Of a DNA stretch of 64,000 bases, positions 1 through 8,192 are shown piece by piece. The DNA is from Flavobacteriaceae bacterium (GTDB lineage: Bacteria > Bacteroidota > Bacteroidia > Flavobacteriales > Flavobacteriaceae). Both the position numbers and the translations under genes were made by a program. The notes under the pieces are model-generated. The model searched no databases. It was not told the DNA's origin and saw nothing but the letters and a program-made list of their open reading frames with translations. How positions within the stretch are numbered: the stretch's first letter is position 1; each line of letters opens with the position of its first letter. Location of the stretch: NCBI GenBank assembly GCA_018401115.1, contig JAGYKX010000005.1, positions 682,001 to 746,000 on the forward strand, read 5' to 3'.

Positions 1-552
1 TATAGAATTAACGCAGACGGAAGTATTCCTTCCGACAATCCATTTGTGGGTGTTTCTGGCGCTAAAACAGCTATATATACCTATGGAAATAGAAACCCTC
101 AGGGACTTATTTATCATCCGATTAGAAAAGAAATGTGGGCACATGAGCATGGCCCCAGAGGCGGAGATGAGCTCAATATTGTTAAAAAAGGAGCCAATTA
201 TGGATGGCCAGTGATCACCTATGGAATAAATTATAGTGGTACGCCTATTACAGATAAGACCAGTATGCCTGATATGGAGCAGCCTATTCATTTCTGGATT
301 CCCTCTATTGCACCTAGTGGCATGGCTTATGTGACGAGTGACAAATATCCTTCCTGGAAAGGCAACCTTTTAGTGGGATCCTTGTCTTTTCAATATCTGG
401 AGCGATTGGAGCTAGAGGGTACTAAAGTGGTGTACCGAGAAAAATTATTAGCAGACATAGGTAGGGTTAGGTGTGTGCGTCAAGCACCAGATGGTTTAAT
501 TTACGCGGCTGTAGAAGGAAAAGGGATTGTAAAATTAGTCCCCAAAAAGTAA
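1..552 (+). CDS. PQQ-dependent sugar dehydrogenase, C-terminal part
   Basis: The gene enters from the left edge already in frame, so its start is missing. The visible 183 residues carry the hallmarks of the soluble glucose/sorbosone dehydrogenase beta-propeller family: GNRNPQGL, then HEHGPRGGDELN, then GANYGWP, and a closing APDGLIYAAVE repeat. Family members oxidise aldoses or similar sugars with pyrroloquinoline quinone, usually outside the cytoplasm. A signal peptide cannot be judged because the N-terminus is absent. It converges on murQ, whose stop lies 25 bases beyond. The family call is secure. The substrate is unknown. Confidence 0.85.
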   Translation, partial: YRINADGSIPSDNPFVGVSGAKTAIYTYGNRNPQGLIYHPIRKEMWAHEHGPRGGDELNIVKKGANYGWPVITYGINYSGTPITDKTSMPDMEQPIHFWIPSIAPSGMAYVTSDKYPSWKGNLLVGSLSFQYLERLELEGTKVVYREKLLADIGRVRCVRQAPDGLIYAAVEGKGIVKLVPKK

Positions 553-577
553 TCATTTACTCTGAAGAAGGCACTAT

Positions 578-1390
578 TCAGGAACTTGCTGCTTCTATGG
601 CGGCATGTACTGAACCGTATTTTTTTAACATGGTTTTTCCTGTTTCTTCTGAAACACCCAATGCTTGTGCTATGTAGGAAGCACCTCTGTGCACCAGCTT
701 ATCATTGCTGAGTTGCATATGCACCATTTTATTGCCTTTTACCCTACCCACGCGAATCATATAAGCAGTAGAGAGCATATTCAGGGCGAGCTTTTGAGCG
801 GTACCACTTTTCATTCGCGTGCTCCCAGTTACATATTCTGGACCAACAGGAATTTCTATAGGATAGTCTACCGCCAAGGCCAAAGGGGCGCCCGGATTAT
901 TGGTAATACAAGCAGTGGTAATCCCAGCTGCTTTCGCTGCGGCAATCCCTCCCAAAACATAGGGAGTGGTTCCAGAGGCAGCAACACCCACCAATACATC
1001 CAAGTCGTTAATATCATGTGCTTTTAAATCTAGCCAAGCTTGAGTCTTATGGTCTTCTGCGTTTTCTACCGCTTTTCTAATAGCGGTGTCTCCACCAGCA
1101 ATAAGCCCAACTACCCTTCCGTTGGGCATACCAAAGGTAGGAGGAATTTCGGAGGCATCTAGAATTCCCAAACGTCCTGAGGTGCCTGCGCCAATGTAAA
1201 ATAGGCGGCCACCCTTTTTAAAATTAGCTACTAAAATATCTATAATTGGGGCCATCTGATCAATAGACTGGGCTACTGCTTGGGCAATGGTTTGGTCTTC
1301 TTTGTTAATATCCTGAAGGATCTCCAGTGTAGATTTTTCTTCTAAATGATCATAATGAGAAGTAGACTCTGTGAGTTTAATAAATGACAT
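578..1390 (-). CDS. murQ: N-acetylmuramic acid 6-phosphate etherase MurQ
   Basis: MurQ cleaves the D-lactyl ether of MurNAc-6-phosphate to give GlcNAc-6-phosphate and D-lactate in the cytoplasm, a step of peptidoglycan-sugar recycling. The 270-residue protein has a SIS fold with the sugar-phosphate loop GAGTSGRLG at about residues 68-76. The two acidic residues expected for catalysis are visible: E81 in DASEIPPTFG and E112 in VENAED. The length is a little short of the roughly 300 residues usual for the family. It lies 84 bases downstream of the DeoR regulator gene on the same strand and is probably co-transcribed with it. AnmK, which makes its substrate, is encoded about 5 kb away. Confidence 0.95.
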   Translation of the reverse strand: MSFIKLTESTSHYDHLEEKSTLEILQDINKEDQTIAQAVAQSIDQMAPIIDILVANFKKGGRLFYIGAGTSGRLGILDASEIPPTFGMPNGRVVGLIAGGDTAIRKAVENAEDHKTQAWLDLKAHDINDLDVLVGVAASGTTPYVLGGIAAAKAAGITTACITNNPGAPLALAVDYPIEIPVGPEYVTGSTRMKSGTAQKLALNMLSTAYMIRVGRVKGNKMVHMQLSNDKLVHRGASYIAQALGVSEETGKTMLKKYGSVHAAIEAASS

Positions 1391-1457
1391 ATGATTGAAT
1401 AAAAACTTGATTAAAGAGTTAAAAAAAAACTATCATTGGAATAATGTGTACGCTTAA

Positions 1458-1470
1458 TCAGTAATACTGA
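1458..1470. promoter_or_regulatory. 13-bp palindrome between deoR and murQ
   Basis: TCAGTA-a-TACTGA is a perfect 6-bp inverted repeat around one base, located just after the stop of the DeoR gene and 68 bases before the murQ start. It could be a regulator site for murQ or a chance palindrome. No second copy was noticed in the locus. Confidence 0.25.
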
Positions 1471-1474
1471 CTCA

Positions 1475-2224
1475 CTACAATAAATTAATGTCGTAATTTC
1501 TAAATGAATTGAGCTTAGGATTGCTAGGCTCTAGTTCTGTGACCATTGTATTTATAGCATTAATATCTGCTGTTTTATAGCGGTGTTGGGAATTTAATTT
1601 CTCAGAAATAGACAGTAAAACAGTCTTTTTGGAGGCGTCAATCACTGCTTTTTTTAACTGCACAATGTCCCAATCAAACTCAGTAAGACCATAAACGGGA
1701 TCTACATAGCCCGTTCCAATAAAACTGTAATCTACCCTAATGTCCGATAAATTATTTACCGCATTGGCACCTATGGAGAGTTGGGCATCTTTGGAGAGCT
1801 TTCCGCCAATAAAAATAACCTCAACATTTGGTTTGGTGAGCATTTCTAATGCCACTGGTAAACTCAAAGTAAAACAGGTTAAATGTAATTTGTGCGGGAT
1901 GAGTCTGGCTAATTCCAAACAGGTTGTTCCACCATCTATGAGCACCACACTGCCGTCTTTTATCAATGAAATGGCCTTTTGAGCTATGGTAGTTTTTTCT
2001 GAAAGTGCGTAAATATTAGTGTTTTTAGGACTGAAACTCACAAATCCAAGCGCTATAGCACCTCCATGTACTTTTTTGAGTTTATTGAGGGCGTCTAACT
2101 CTTTCACATCCCTTCTGACGGTGTCTATAGAGACGTTGAGACTTTCTGCAATATCTGTGAGTAACACCCTATTGTGAAGTGCTACTTCATTGAGGATTTT
2201 TTGGTGACGTTCTTCTTTAAGCAT
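1475..2224 (-). CDS. DeoR-family transcriptional regulator of the amino-sugar locus
   Basis: A 249-residue protein with the full DeoR layout. The N-terminal helix-turn-helix covers about residues 1-57 and includes ILNEVALHNRVLLTDIAESL and the recognition helix VSIDTVRRDVKEL. The C-terminal part is a sugar-phosphate sensor domain with the DGGTT loop and FIGGKLS. Such regulators usually repress sugar-catabolic operons and are released by a phosphorylated sugar. It is divergent from the nagB fusion gene, across a 183-base region holding a 9-bp inverted repeat that may be its operator. It precedes murQ on the same strand. The natural inference is control of murQ and nagB by GlcNAc-6-P, GlcN-6-P or MurNAc-6-P; the ligand is not proven. 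Confidence 0.9.
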   Translation of the reverse strand: MLKEERHQKILNEVALHNRVLLTDIAESLNVSIDTVRRDVKELDALNKLKKVHGGAIALGFVSFSPKNTNIYALSEKTTIAQKAISLIKDGSVVLIDGGTTCLELARLIPHKLHLTCFTLSLPVALEMLTKPNVEVIFIGGKLSKDAQLSIGANAVNNLSDIRVDYSFIGTGYVDPVYGLTEFDWDIVQLKKAVIDASKKTVLLSISEKLNSQHRYKTADINAINTMVTELEPSNPKLNSFRNYDINLL

Positions 2225-2274
2225 ATTCAGTGATTCAAGGTCTATTAAAGTAATACAAATATATCAAAAAATAT

Positions 2275-2351
2275 TGCCGTTTTTTTCAGTTTAAACCCTG
2301 TTAAATCAGTTATTTATGGATATATTTGAAAATAAAAAGCATAAAACGGCA
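2275..2351. promoter_or_regulatory. Candidate DeoR operator pair in the divergent region
   Basis: The nonamer TGCCGTTTT (2275-2283) recurs exactly in inverted orientation as AAAACGGCA (2343-2351). The copies flank the middle of the 183-base gap between the divergent DeoR regulator and nagB genes. The right copy sits about 19 bases upstream of the nagB -7 element. Position and symmetry suit a repressor binding both sites or looping between them. This is seen in sequence only. Confidence 0.5.
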
Positions 2352-2369
2352 GTTTTTGCATTTTATTTC

Positions 2370-2377
2370 TATATTTG
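2370..2377 (+). promoter_or_regulatory. -7 promoter element of the nagB fusion gene
   Basis: TATATTTG fits the Bacteroidota -7 consensus TAnnTTTG exactly and lies 30 bases before the nagB start codon. No clear TTTG-type -33 element stands at the usual spacing. The likely leader is about 25 bases. Confidence 0.5.
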
Positions 2378-2407
2378 GTAGGTCTAAAGTAACCAACCAA
2401 ATTAAAA

Positions 2408-4309
2408 ATGGTCGAGGAAGAACAAAAAAAGTTTGAAAGAATAAATACCATTATTCACGAAAATTCTCAGGAGGCCTCCTATTATGTTGCCCAAGAAATT
2501 ATATTATTAGTAACCCAGAGACAAAAGGAAGGAAAGAAAATGGTCCTTGGTCTTGCTACAGGGTCTACCCCTATTAAAGTCTATGATTACTTGGTTCAAG
2601 CACACAAAGAACAAGGGGTGAGTTTTTCCAATGTCATTAGCTTTAATTTAGATGAATACTTCCCCATGGAGCCAGAATCAATACATTCCTATGTACGCTT
2701 CATGCGAGAACATCTATTTGATCACTTAGATATTCCAACCCATCAAATTAACATTCCAGACGGACAGCAAGACAAAGAATCTGTCAGGGGATATTGCCAG
2801 AATTACGAGCAAAAAATTATAGCTGCTGGCGGTATAGACATTCAAATTCTAGGAATAGGAAGAACAGGACATATTGGTTTTAATGAACCTGGGTCTTCTC
2901 TTAAGAGCAAAACTCGTTTGGTGCGTCTGGATAGGATCACCCGATTAGACGCGGCAAGTGATTTTTTTGGTAAAGAAAATGTTCCGTCAAAAGCCATTAC
3001 GATGGGAGTAGGCACTATAATGAATGCCAAAAGAATTATATTAATGGCATGGGGAGAAGGAAAGGCCAATATTATTAAACAAGCTGTAGAAGGCCCCATT
3101 CAGGAATCTATACCTGCCACATTTCTACAAAACCATCAAAATTGTGATTTTATAATAGATAGGGCTGCCGCAACAAGCCTTACCAGAGAAGCTACGCCAT
3201 GGCTTGTTGGAGATTGCGAATGGACAGATGGACTCATTAAAAAAGCGACCATATGGTTGTCTGAAGCAAGAAATAAAGCCGTATTAAAACTGACCAATGA
3301 AGACTACAATGAATACGGAATGGGTAGTCTCATTGCAGAAATTGGTAGTGCAGAAGAGCTCAATGTAAAAATATTTAATCAGTTACAACAAACTATTACT
3401 GGTTGGCCTGGAGGTAAACCCCAGGCCGATGACACAAAGAGACCAGAACGCGCCAATCCATTTCCTAAGAAATCTATTGTTTTTAGCCCACATCCGGATG
3501 ATGACGTTATTTCCATGGGCGGTACCCTACTGAGATTAGTAGACCAAGGACATGAAGTTCATGTGGCCTATCAGACTTCTGGAAATATTGCTGTTTTTGA
3601 CGACGAGGTAATTCGCTTCTTAGATTTTGCCAATGACATACAAGAGAATAATAGTGCCTTGCAAAAACAGTTTCAAGAGGTAAAAATCTTTTTGAGTAAC
3701 AAATCTCCTGGAGAGGTAGACCAGCCGATTATTCAGAAATTCAAAGGCCTCATTCGAAAAGGAGAAGCTATGGCGGCCTGTCGTTACTGTGGAGTTAAAG
3801 AAGCAAACGCTCATTTTCAAAACCTACCCTTTTATGAAACAGGAACTGTTAAGAAGAATCCATATTCGGAAAAAGATATTGCCCTTACCTACGACCTTTT
3901 AAACCGAATAAAACCTCAACAAATATTTGCAGCAGGAGATTTATCTGATCCACACGGAACACATAGGGTTTGCTTAGATATTATTTTTGCCACCATTGAT
4001 AAATTGGTAGCAGATAAAGTAGCATGGATTAAAGATTGCTATGTGTGGCTCTACAGAGGTGCCTGGCAAGAATGGGATATAGCAGATATGGAAATGGCCG
4101 TACCCATTGGTCCAAAAGACATGATTAGAAAGAGAAATGCCATTTTTAAACACCAATCACAGAAAGACGCCGCCATGTTTCCAGGAAGTGATGAAAGAGA
4201 GTTTTGGCAACGGGCAGAAGATCGCAACAGGGAAACAGCCAAAAAATACAATGCTTTGGGGCTAGCAGAGTACGAAGCCATGGAAGGTTTTGTGAGATAT
4301 AAATTTTAG
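2408..4309 (+). CDS. nagB: Glucosamine-6-phosphate deaminase fused to a PIG-L deacetylase domain
   Basis: This 633-residue fusion is typical of Bacteroidota. Residues about 1-260 are a NagB deaminase with GLATGSTP (48-55), NLDEYFP (80-86, with D82 and E83) and GIGRTGHIGFNEP (149-161), which converts GlcN-6-phosphate to fructose-6-phosphate and ammonia. Residues about 355-633 form a PIG-L/LmbE-type domain with the zinc motif HPDDD starting at H362. PIG-L enzymes remove acetyl groups from GlcNAc-type sugars. The domain could therefore deacetylate GlcNAc-6-P, the MurQ product, before the deaminase acts; that is inference. No nagA is present in the window. It is divergent from the DeoR gene and followed by a strong terminator. 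Confidence 0.93.
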   Translation: MVEEEQKKFERINTIIHENSQEASYYVAQEIILLVTQRQKEGKKMVLGLATGSTPIKVYDYLVQAHKEQGVSFSNVISFNLDEYFPMEPESIHSYVRFMREHLFDHLDIPTHQINIPDGQQDKESVRGYCQNYEQKIIAAGGIDIQILGIGRTGHIGFNEPGSSLKSKTRLVRLDRITRLDAASDFFGKENVPSKAITMGVGTIMNAKRIILMAWGEGKANIIKQAVEGPIQESIPATFLQNHQNCDFIIDRAAATSLTREATPWLVGDCEWTDGLIKKATIWLSEARNKAVLKLTNEDYNEYGMGSLIAEIGSAEELNVKIFNQLQQTITGWPGGKPQADDTKRPERANPFPKKSIVFSPHPDDDVISMGGTLLRLVDQGHEVHVAYQTSGNIAVFDDEVIRFLDFANDIQENNSALQKQFQEVKIFLSNKSPGEVDQPIIQKFKGLIRKGEAMAACRYCGVKEANAHFQNLPFYETGTVKKNPYSEKDIALTYDLLNRIKPQQIFAAGDLSDPHGTHRVCLDIIFATIDKLVADKVAWIKDCYVWLYRGAWQEWDIADMEMAVPIGPKDMIRKRNAIFKHQSQKDAAMFPGSDEREFWQRAEDRNRETAKKYNALGLAEYEAMEGFVRYKF

Positions 4310-4331
4310 TTAATCCAACCATAACCACCCC

Positions 4332-4370
4332 AAAAGGTCTATTTTAGTTATAAAATAGGCCTTTTGTATT
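4332..4370 (+). terminator. Rho-independent terminator after the nagB fusion
   Basis: A 15-bp stem (4332-4346 with 4351-4365, one G-T pair) closes on the loop GTTA and has A-rich and T-rich flanks. It lies 22 bases after the nagB stop. Confidence 0.75.
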
Positions 4371-4394
4371 TAATTGTTTTGCTAATTTGGCGCC

Positions 4395-5945
4395 ATGAAA
4401 CTATCCAAATCAGTCTACATCTTTAGCTTCATTCTAAGCTTTTTAATGTACTCTTGTAGTGCACAGCGGACTACAGGTCTAGGTGCATCTGTTATAGAAA
4501 GCCCAGCCGTTGAAAAAAGTACCAATAAAATAGCTCATATTATTTTTAAAGATCCAGCTCGTTCTTTTAGAGCCGTTTGGGTAGCAACAGTAGCCAATAT
4601 TGATTGGCCCAAAAACCCCAATGACTCTTTTGAGAAAATGCAAAAGGATTATATAGACCTCTTGGAATTTTACAAAAAAATGCACTTTAATGCAGTTATA
4701 GTTCAAATAAGAGCAGCAGGAGACGCTTTATACCCTACCCACTTGGCTCCTTGGTCTAAATACCTCACGGGCAAACAAGGAGAAAACAGCAAGTTCAATA
4801 CAGATCCATTAGAGTGGCTCATTGAAACTACCCACCAATATGGCATGGATTTTCATGCATGGATTAATCCCTACCGGGCAACCATGACAAAAGATACTTC
4901 TTTATTGAGTGAGGTCCATGATTTTTACAAACACCCTGAATGGATGGTGCCATATGGGACAAAATATTACTACAATCCAGGCCTTCCTGAAGTGCAGCAA
5001 CATCTAATCTCTATTGTACAGGACATTACAAATCGATATCATATAGACGGCCTACATTTAGATGACTACTTCTATCCCTACAAAACAGAAGGGGCACTAT
5101 TTAAAGACCAAAAAGCTTTTGCTCAATATGGAAATGGACAAAACATTGATGATTGGCGCAGGGAGAATATTAACCATTTAATCAAAGGGATTCACAGCAC
5201 AGTGAAAAGTAAAAAACCTTGGGTTTCCTTTGGCGTAAGTCCCTTTGGTGTTTGGAAAAACAACCATACGGATCCAAGAGGATCTAATACACGCGCTGGA
5301 CAAACTACTTTTGATGACCTTTATGCAGACCCTTTGGTCTGGATGGAAAAAGGATGGATTGATTATTTGGCACCTCAATTGTACTGGAGCATGGACTTTG
5401 CTCCTGCAGCCCACAAAACACTAGTAGATTGGTGGACCAATGAGAAGAAAAAATCGAATATTTATATTGGCTATGGTGCCTACAAAATTTTCAATAATTC
5501 AGATCCTGCTTGGGCAAACCCCAATGAAATAATAGACCAATTGACTTATGGAAGTAAACAGTCCGAAATCACAGGCCAGATCATTTTTAGCGCAAAATCA
5601 CTGATGCAACCGGGGCTACAGGAAATAGTGACTCTTTTAAAGAAAGGCCCTTTCAAGCACTGGGTACTCCCCCCATTATCCCCATTGAATTCATCTAATG
5701 AAGGCTATCCATTAGAGGCAACTGTACATGAAGTTTCACAAGAATACTTTAAGGTTAATGTGGCTGATCCCAACATAACAAAGCTGGTATTATACAGCAC
5801 AAATGCAAACAACAATTTGGCTGAGTTGTTAGGAATTATACCTGTTCATAGAGGTTTAGCTCATATTAAAAATCCAAAAGTTACTTTTGTAAAAGGAGTA
5901 AATCGCTTTAATGAATTAAGTAAAGCGTTTTCAATTGACAAATAA
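4395..5945 (+). CDS. GHL10 (DUF187) glycoside hydrolase-like lipoprotein, DigH type
   Basis: A 516-residue lipoprotein: a hydrophobic signal ends at Cys21 (SFLMYSC). The body is a (beta/alpha)8 DUF187/GHL10 domain with FRAVWVATVANIDWP near residue 58, then FHAWINPYR, GLHLDDYFYPY and VSFGVSPFGVWKN. The D-D pair in HLDDYF is a likely catalytic or binding feature. Family members include E. coli DigH (YddW), an outer-membrane lipoprotein that cleaves glycan strands stripped of peptides. Its place between nagB and anmK, 12 bases before anmK, supports a role in trimming denuded peptidoglycan for recycling. The exact bond cleaved cannot be read from sequence. Confidence 0.85.
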   Translation: MKLSKSVYIFSFILSFLMYSCSAQRTTGLGASVIESPAVEKSTNKIAHIIFKDPARSFRAVWVATVANIDWPKNPNDSFEKMQKDYIDLLEFYKKMHFNAVIVQIRAAGDALYPTHLAPWSKYLTGKQGENSKFNTDPLEWLIETTHQYGMDFHAWINPYRATMTKDTSLLSEVHDFYKHPEWMVPYGTKYYYNPGLPEVQQHLISIVQDITNRYHIDGLHLDDYFYPYKTEGALFKDQKAFAQYGNGQNIDDWRRENINHLIKGIHSTVKSKKPWVSFGVSPFGVWKNNHTDPRGSNTRAGQTTFDDLYADPLVWMEKGWIDYLAPQLYWSMDFAPAAHKTLVDWWTNEKKKSNIYIGYGAYKIFNNSDPAWANPNEIIDQLTYGSKQSEITGQIIFSAKSLMQPGLQEIVTLLKKGPFKHWVLPPLSPLNSSNEGYPLEATVHEVSQEYFKVNVADPNITKLVLYSTNANNNLAELLGIIPVHRGLAHIKNPKVTFVKGVNRFNELSKAFSIDK

Positions 5946-5957
5946 GATTTTCAGATC

Positions 5958-7070
5958 ATGAATAAAGAAAAAGAACTGTTTTTTTTAGGAATTATGTCTG
6001 GCACCTCTTTAGATGGTTTAGACCTGGCCCTTTGCTCATTTTCGGAGAATCAGATAGGCAAAGGTTATCAGTATAAAATACTCCACACAAAAACCTTGGC
6101 TTATAGTGCAGAAATGAAGACTATACTACGAGAAGCTTATAGTGATTCAAGTACCGTTTTATTGGAAAAACACCAGCAATATGGCCATTGGTTGGGCCAA
6201 CAGATTCGACTTTTTTTAATATCTAACAAATTGGACTGTGACTATATTTCCAGCCATGGACACACTGTATTTCACAGACCAGAACTGGGATACTCTTTTC
6301 AACTAGGCGCTGGACAAGCTATCGCAAATGAAACTCAAATTCCAGTCATTACAGACTTTAGAAATACAGATATTGCCCTTGGTGGTCAGGGAGCGCCATT
6401 AGTTCCAATAGGAGACGCTCTTTTGTTTGATCAATACAAATACTGCATAAATATTGGAGGTATTAGTAATATTTCTATCAAATTGAGCAAAAATACAGAG
6501 GACAATTATGAACCTCATATCATAGCATATGATATTGGTATTGCCAATATGCTACTGAATGATTTGGCTGGAAAAAAAGGTCTAGAATACGATCATAATG
6601 GTGCTATAGCTGCCAAAGGAAAGATAGATCGGACTTTATACGACCAATTAAACGCGCTAGGGTATTATGCTGCACCATTTCCCAAATCTTTAGGCTTAGA
6701 ATGGTATGAAGCAAATATGAAACCGATATTTAAAAACAATAACGCTTCCATTGAGGACCAGCTTCATACAGCGGTGCTTCATATAGCACACCAAATGTTT
6801 AGATCTATAGCGCCTAGTCTAGAAAAAGGAGATAAAATCTTATTGAGCGGTGGTGGTACCTTCAATAAATTTTTAGTCCATTGTCTTTCAAAAAAGCTTC
6901 AGCCATTAGCTAGTATTGACATAGGCAATAAAGAAATTGTAGCGTTTAAAGAAGCCCTCATATTTGCATTTATGGGTTATCTTAAAGTACTGGCCAAAGT
7001 GAATTGTTATAAAAGTGTTACTGGTGCTGTTAAAGACAGTTCTTGCGGTATTATTTTTAATCCGCTTTAA
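5958..7070 (+). CDS. anmK: Anhydro-N-acetylmuramic acid kinase AnmK
   Basis: AnmK opens the 1,6-anhydro ring and phosphorylates anhydro-MurNAc, giving MurNAc-6-phosphate for MurQ. The 370-residue protein has the nucleotide-binding motif MSGTSLDGLD at residues 13-22, the HGHTVFH segment, TDFRNTDIALGGQGAPLVP around residue 135, NIGGISN, and the late glycine-rich LLSGGG. The length matches the family. It follows the GHL10 lipoprotein by 12 bases, probably as one transcript, and completes a recycling route with murQ and nagB. Confidence 0.95.
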   Translation: MNKEKELFFLGIMSGTSLDGLDLALCSFSENQIGKGYQYKILHTKTLAYSAEMKTILREAYSDSSTVLLEKHQQYGHWLGQQIRLFLISNKLDCDYISSHGHTVFHRPELGYSFQLGAGQAIANETQIPVITDFRNTDIALGGQGAPLVPIGDALLFDQYKYCINIGGISNISIKLSKNTEDNYEPHIIAYDIGIANMLLNDLAGKKGLEYDHNGAIAAKGKIDRTLYDQLNALGYYAAPFPKSLGLEWYEANMKPIFKNNNASIEDQLHTAVLHIAHQMFRSIAPSLEKGDKILLSGGGTFNKFLVHCLSKKLQPLASIDIGNKEIVAFKEALIFAFMGYLKVLAKVNCYKSVTGAVKDSSCGIIFNPL

Positions 7071-7209
7071 TAAAACTTTTCTAGAACAAAGCCATCCTAA
7101 ATCATATGCTGAAATACTTTGTAATTATATGTTAAGAAGCCCTACTATACTTTTTAAATTCATGTCAGTAGTCTTTATAATATTTAGCTTTAATTTAGTT
7201 TGTTATTGC

Positions 7210-7217
7210 TATTTTTG
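7210..7217 (+). promoter_or_regulatory. -7 promoter element of udk
   Basis: TATTTTTG matches TAnnTTTG and lies 15 bases before the udk start codon in a 160-base gap with no other feature. No convincing -33 element was seen. Confidence 0.4.
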
Positions 7218-7232
7218 AAAAAAATATACATT

Positions 7233-7840
7233 ATGCTTATCATTGGAATTACAGGAGGTACAGGCTGCGGAAAAACAACTGTAGTAAACCAAATTATCAA
7301 TGAACTTCCTGAAAATGAGGTGGGGGTAATTTCACAAGACTCCTACTACAATGATTTGAGTCATTTGAGCATGGAAGAAAGGGTTAAAGTCAATTTTGAT
7401 CACCCAAGTTCCATTGATTTTGATCTATTAGCGGCACATTTAGTAGCTTTGAAAAAGGCAATAGCATAGCGCAACCAGAATATTCATTTGTTGCACATAA
7501 TAGAACGAATAATACCGTAAAAACGGATCCTAGAAAAGTAATGATCGTAGAGGGCATTTTAATCATGAGTCACCCTAAATTAAGAGATCTTTTTGATATT
7601 AAAATATTTGTACATGCAGATTCAGACGAACGTCTAATAAGAAGACTTAAAAGAGACTTACAAGAACGTGGCCGTGACTTAGAAGAAATTTTAAATAGAT
7701 ACCAAACGACTTTAAAACCTATGCACGATCAATTTATTGAGCCAGCAAAAGAATTTGCAGATATTATAATACCAAATAACCATTACAATACAGTAGCTGT
7801 TGATATGGTGAGAACTATTATCAATGACAAATTAAATTAG
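7233..7840 (+). pseudogene. udk: Uridine kinase Udk, broken by a one-base deletion
   Basis: Uridine kinase phosphorylates uridine and cytidine in pyrimidine salvage. The first frame starts at ATG 7233 and has the P-loop TGGTGCGKTT (residues 7-16) and SQDSYYNDL. It stops at 7467-7469. The second frame carries on from about 7457 as GNSIAQPEYSFVAHN and then VMIVEGILIM, RRLKRDLQERGRD and IIPNNHYNTV to 7840. One extra A in the run 7452-7456 (reading AAA AAA GGC) would restore a single 202-residue protein of normal size. Either the gene is disrupted or a base was lost in sequencing. A -1 ribosomal slip at G-AAA-AAG would also join the frames, but no stimulatory structure was seen. Confidence 0.85.
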
Positions 7841-7862
7841 CTGTAAAGATTAAAATGTGTTC

Positions 7863-8192
7863 ATGCTTAAAAAACTAAATCAATTTAGACAGAAAAAATG
7901 GGTCTCATTCGTGACCAATATTTACGTGCTCATTTTAAGCGCTTTTCTGGTTTGGATGTTTTTTTTTGATACCAATTCTTTTCTTATTCAAAAAGAACTG
8001 CAATCTCAAATTGAAAATTTAAAAGCTGAAAAGAAGTACCTTGAGGAGGAGATAGAAAAAGACAGAAAAGCCCTCAAAAACTTATCTTCAGATGAAGCCA
8101 TGGAAAAATTCGCAAGAGAAAGGTACTTCCTGAAAAAGAAAAATGAAGCTGTATTTATTATAGAATACCAAGACAGTATTTTAGATGAATAA
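7863..8192 (+). CDS. FtsB/DivIC-family septum formation protein
   Basis: A 109-residue bitopic membrane protein. A short basic N-terminus is followed by a transmembrane helix (about residues 19-36, VLILSAFLVWMFFF) and a long charged coiled coil (about 43-75), then a conserved ARERYFLKKKNEAVFII segment typical of FtsB/DivIC. Family members act in the divisome with FtsL and FtsQ. I chose ATG 7863 rather than the GTG two codons earlier. It lies between udk and the methylmalonyl-CoA mutase small-subunit gene and overlaps the latter by 8 bases, which suggests translational coupling. Confidence 0.85.
   Translation: MLKKLNQFRQKKWVSFVTNIYVLILSAFLVWMFFFDTNSFLIQKELQSQIENLKAEKKYLEEEIEKDRKALKNLSSDEAMEKFARERYFLKKKNEAVFIIEYQDSILDE

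Noticed and set aside
7452-7469. Programmed -1 frameshifting in udk
   Set aside because: The heptamer is imperfect for tandem slippage, no downstream structure was seen, and the enzyme is normally encoded in one frame. Kept only as a remote alternative.
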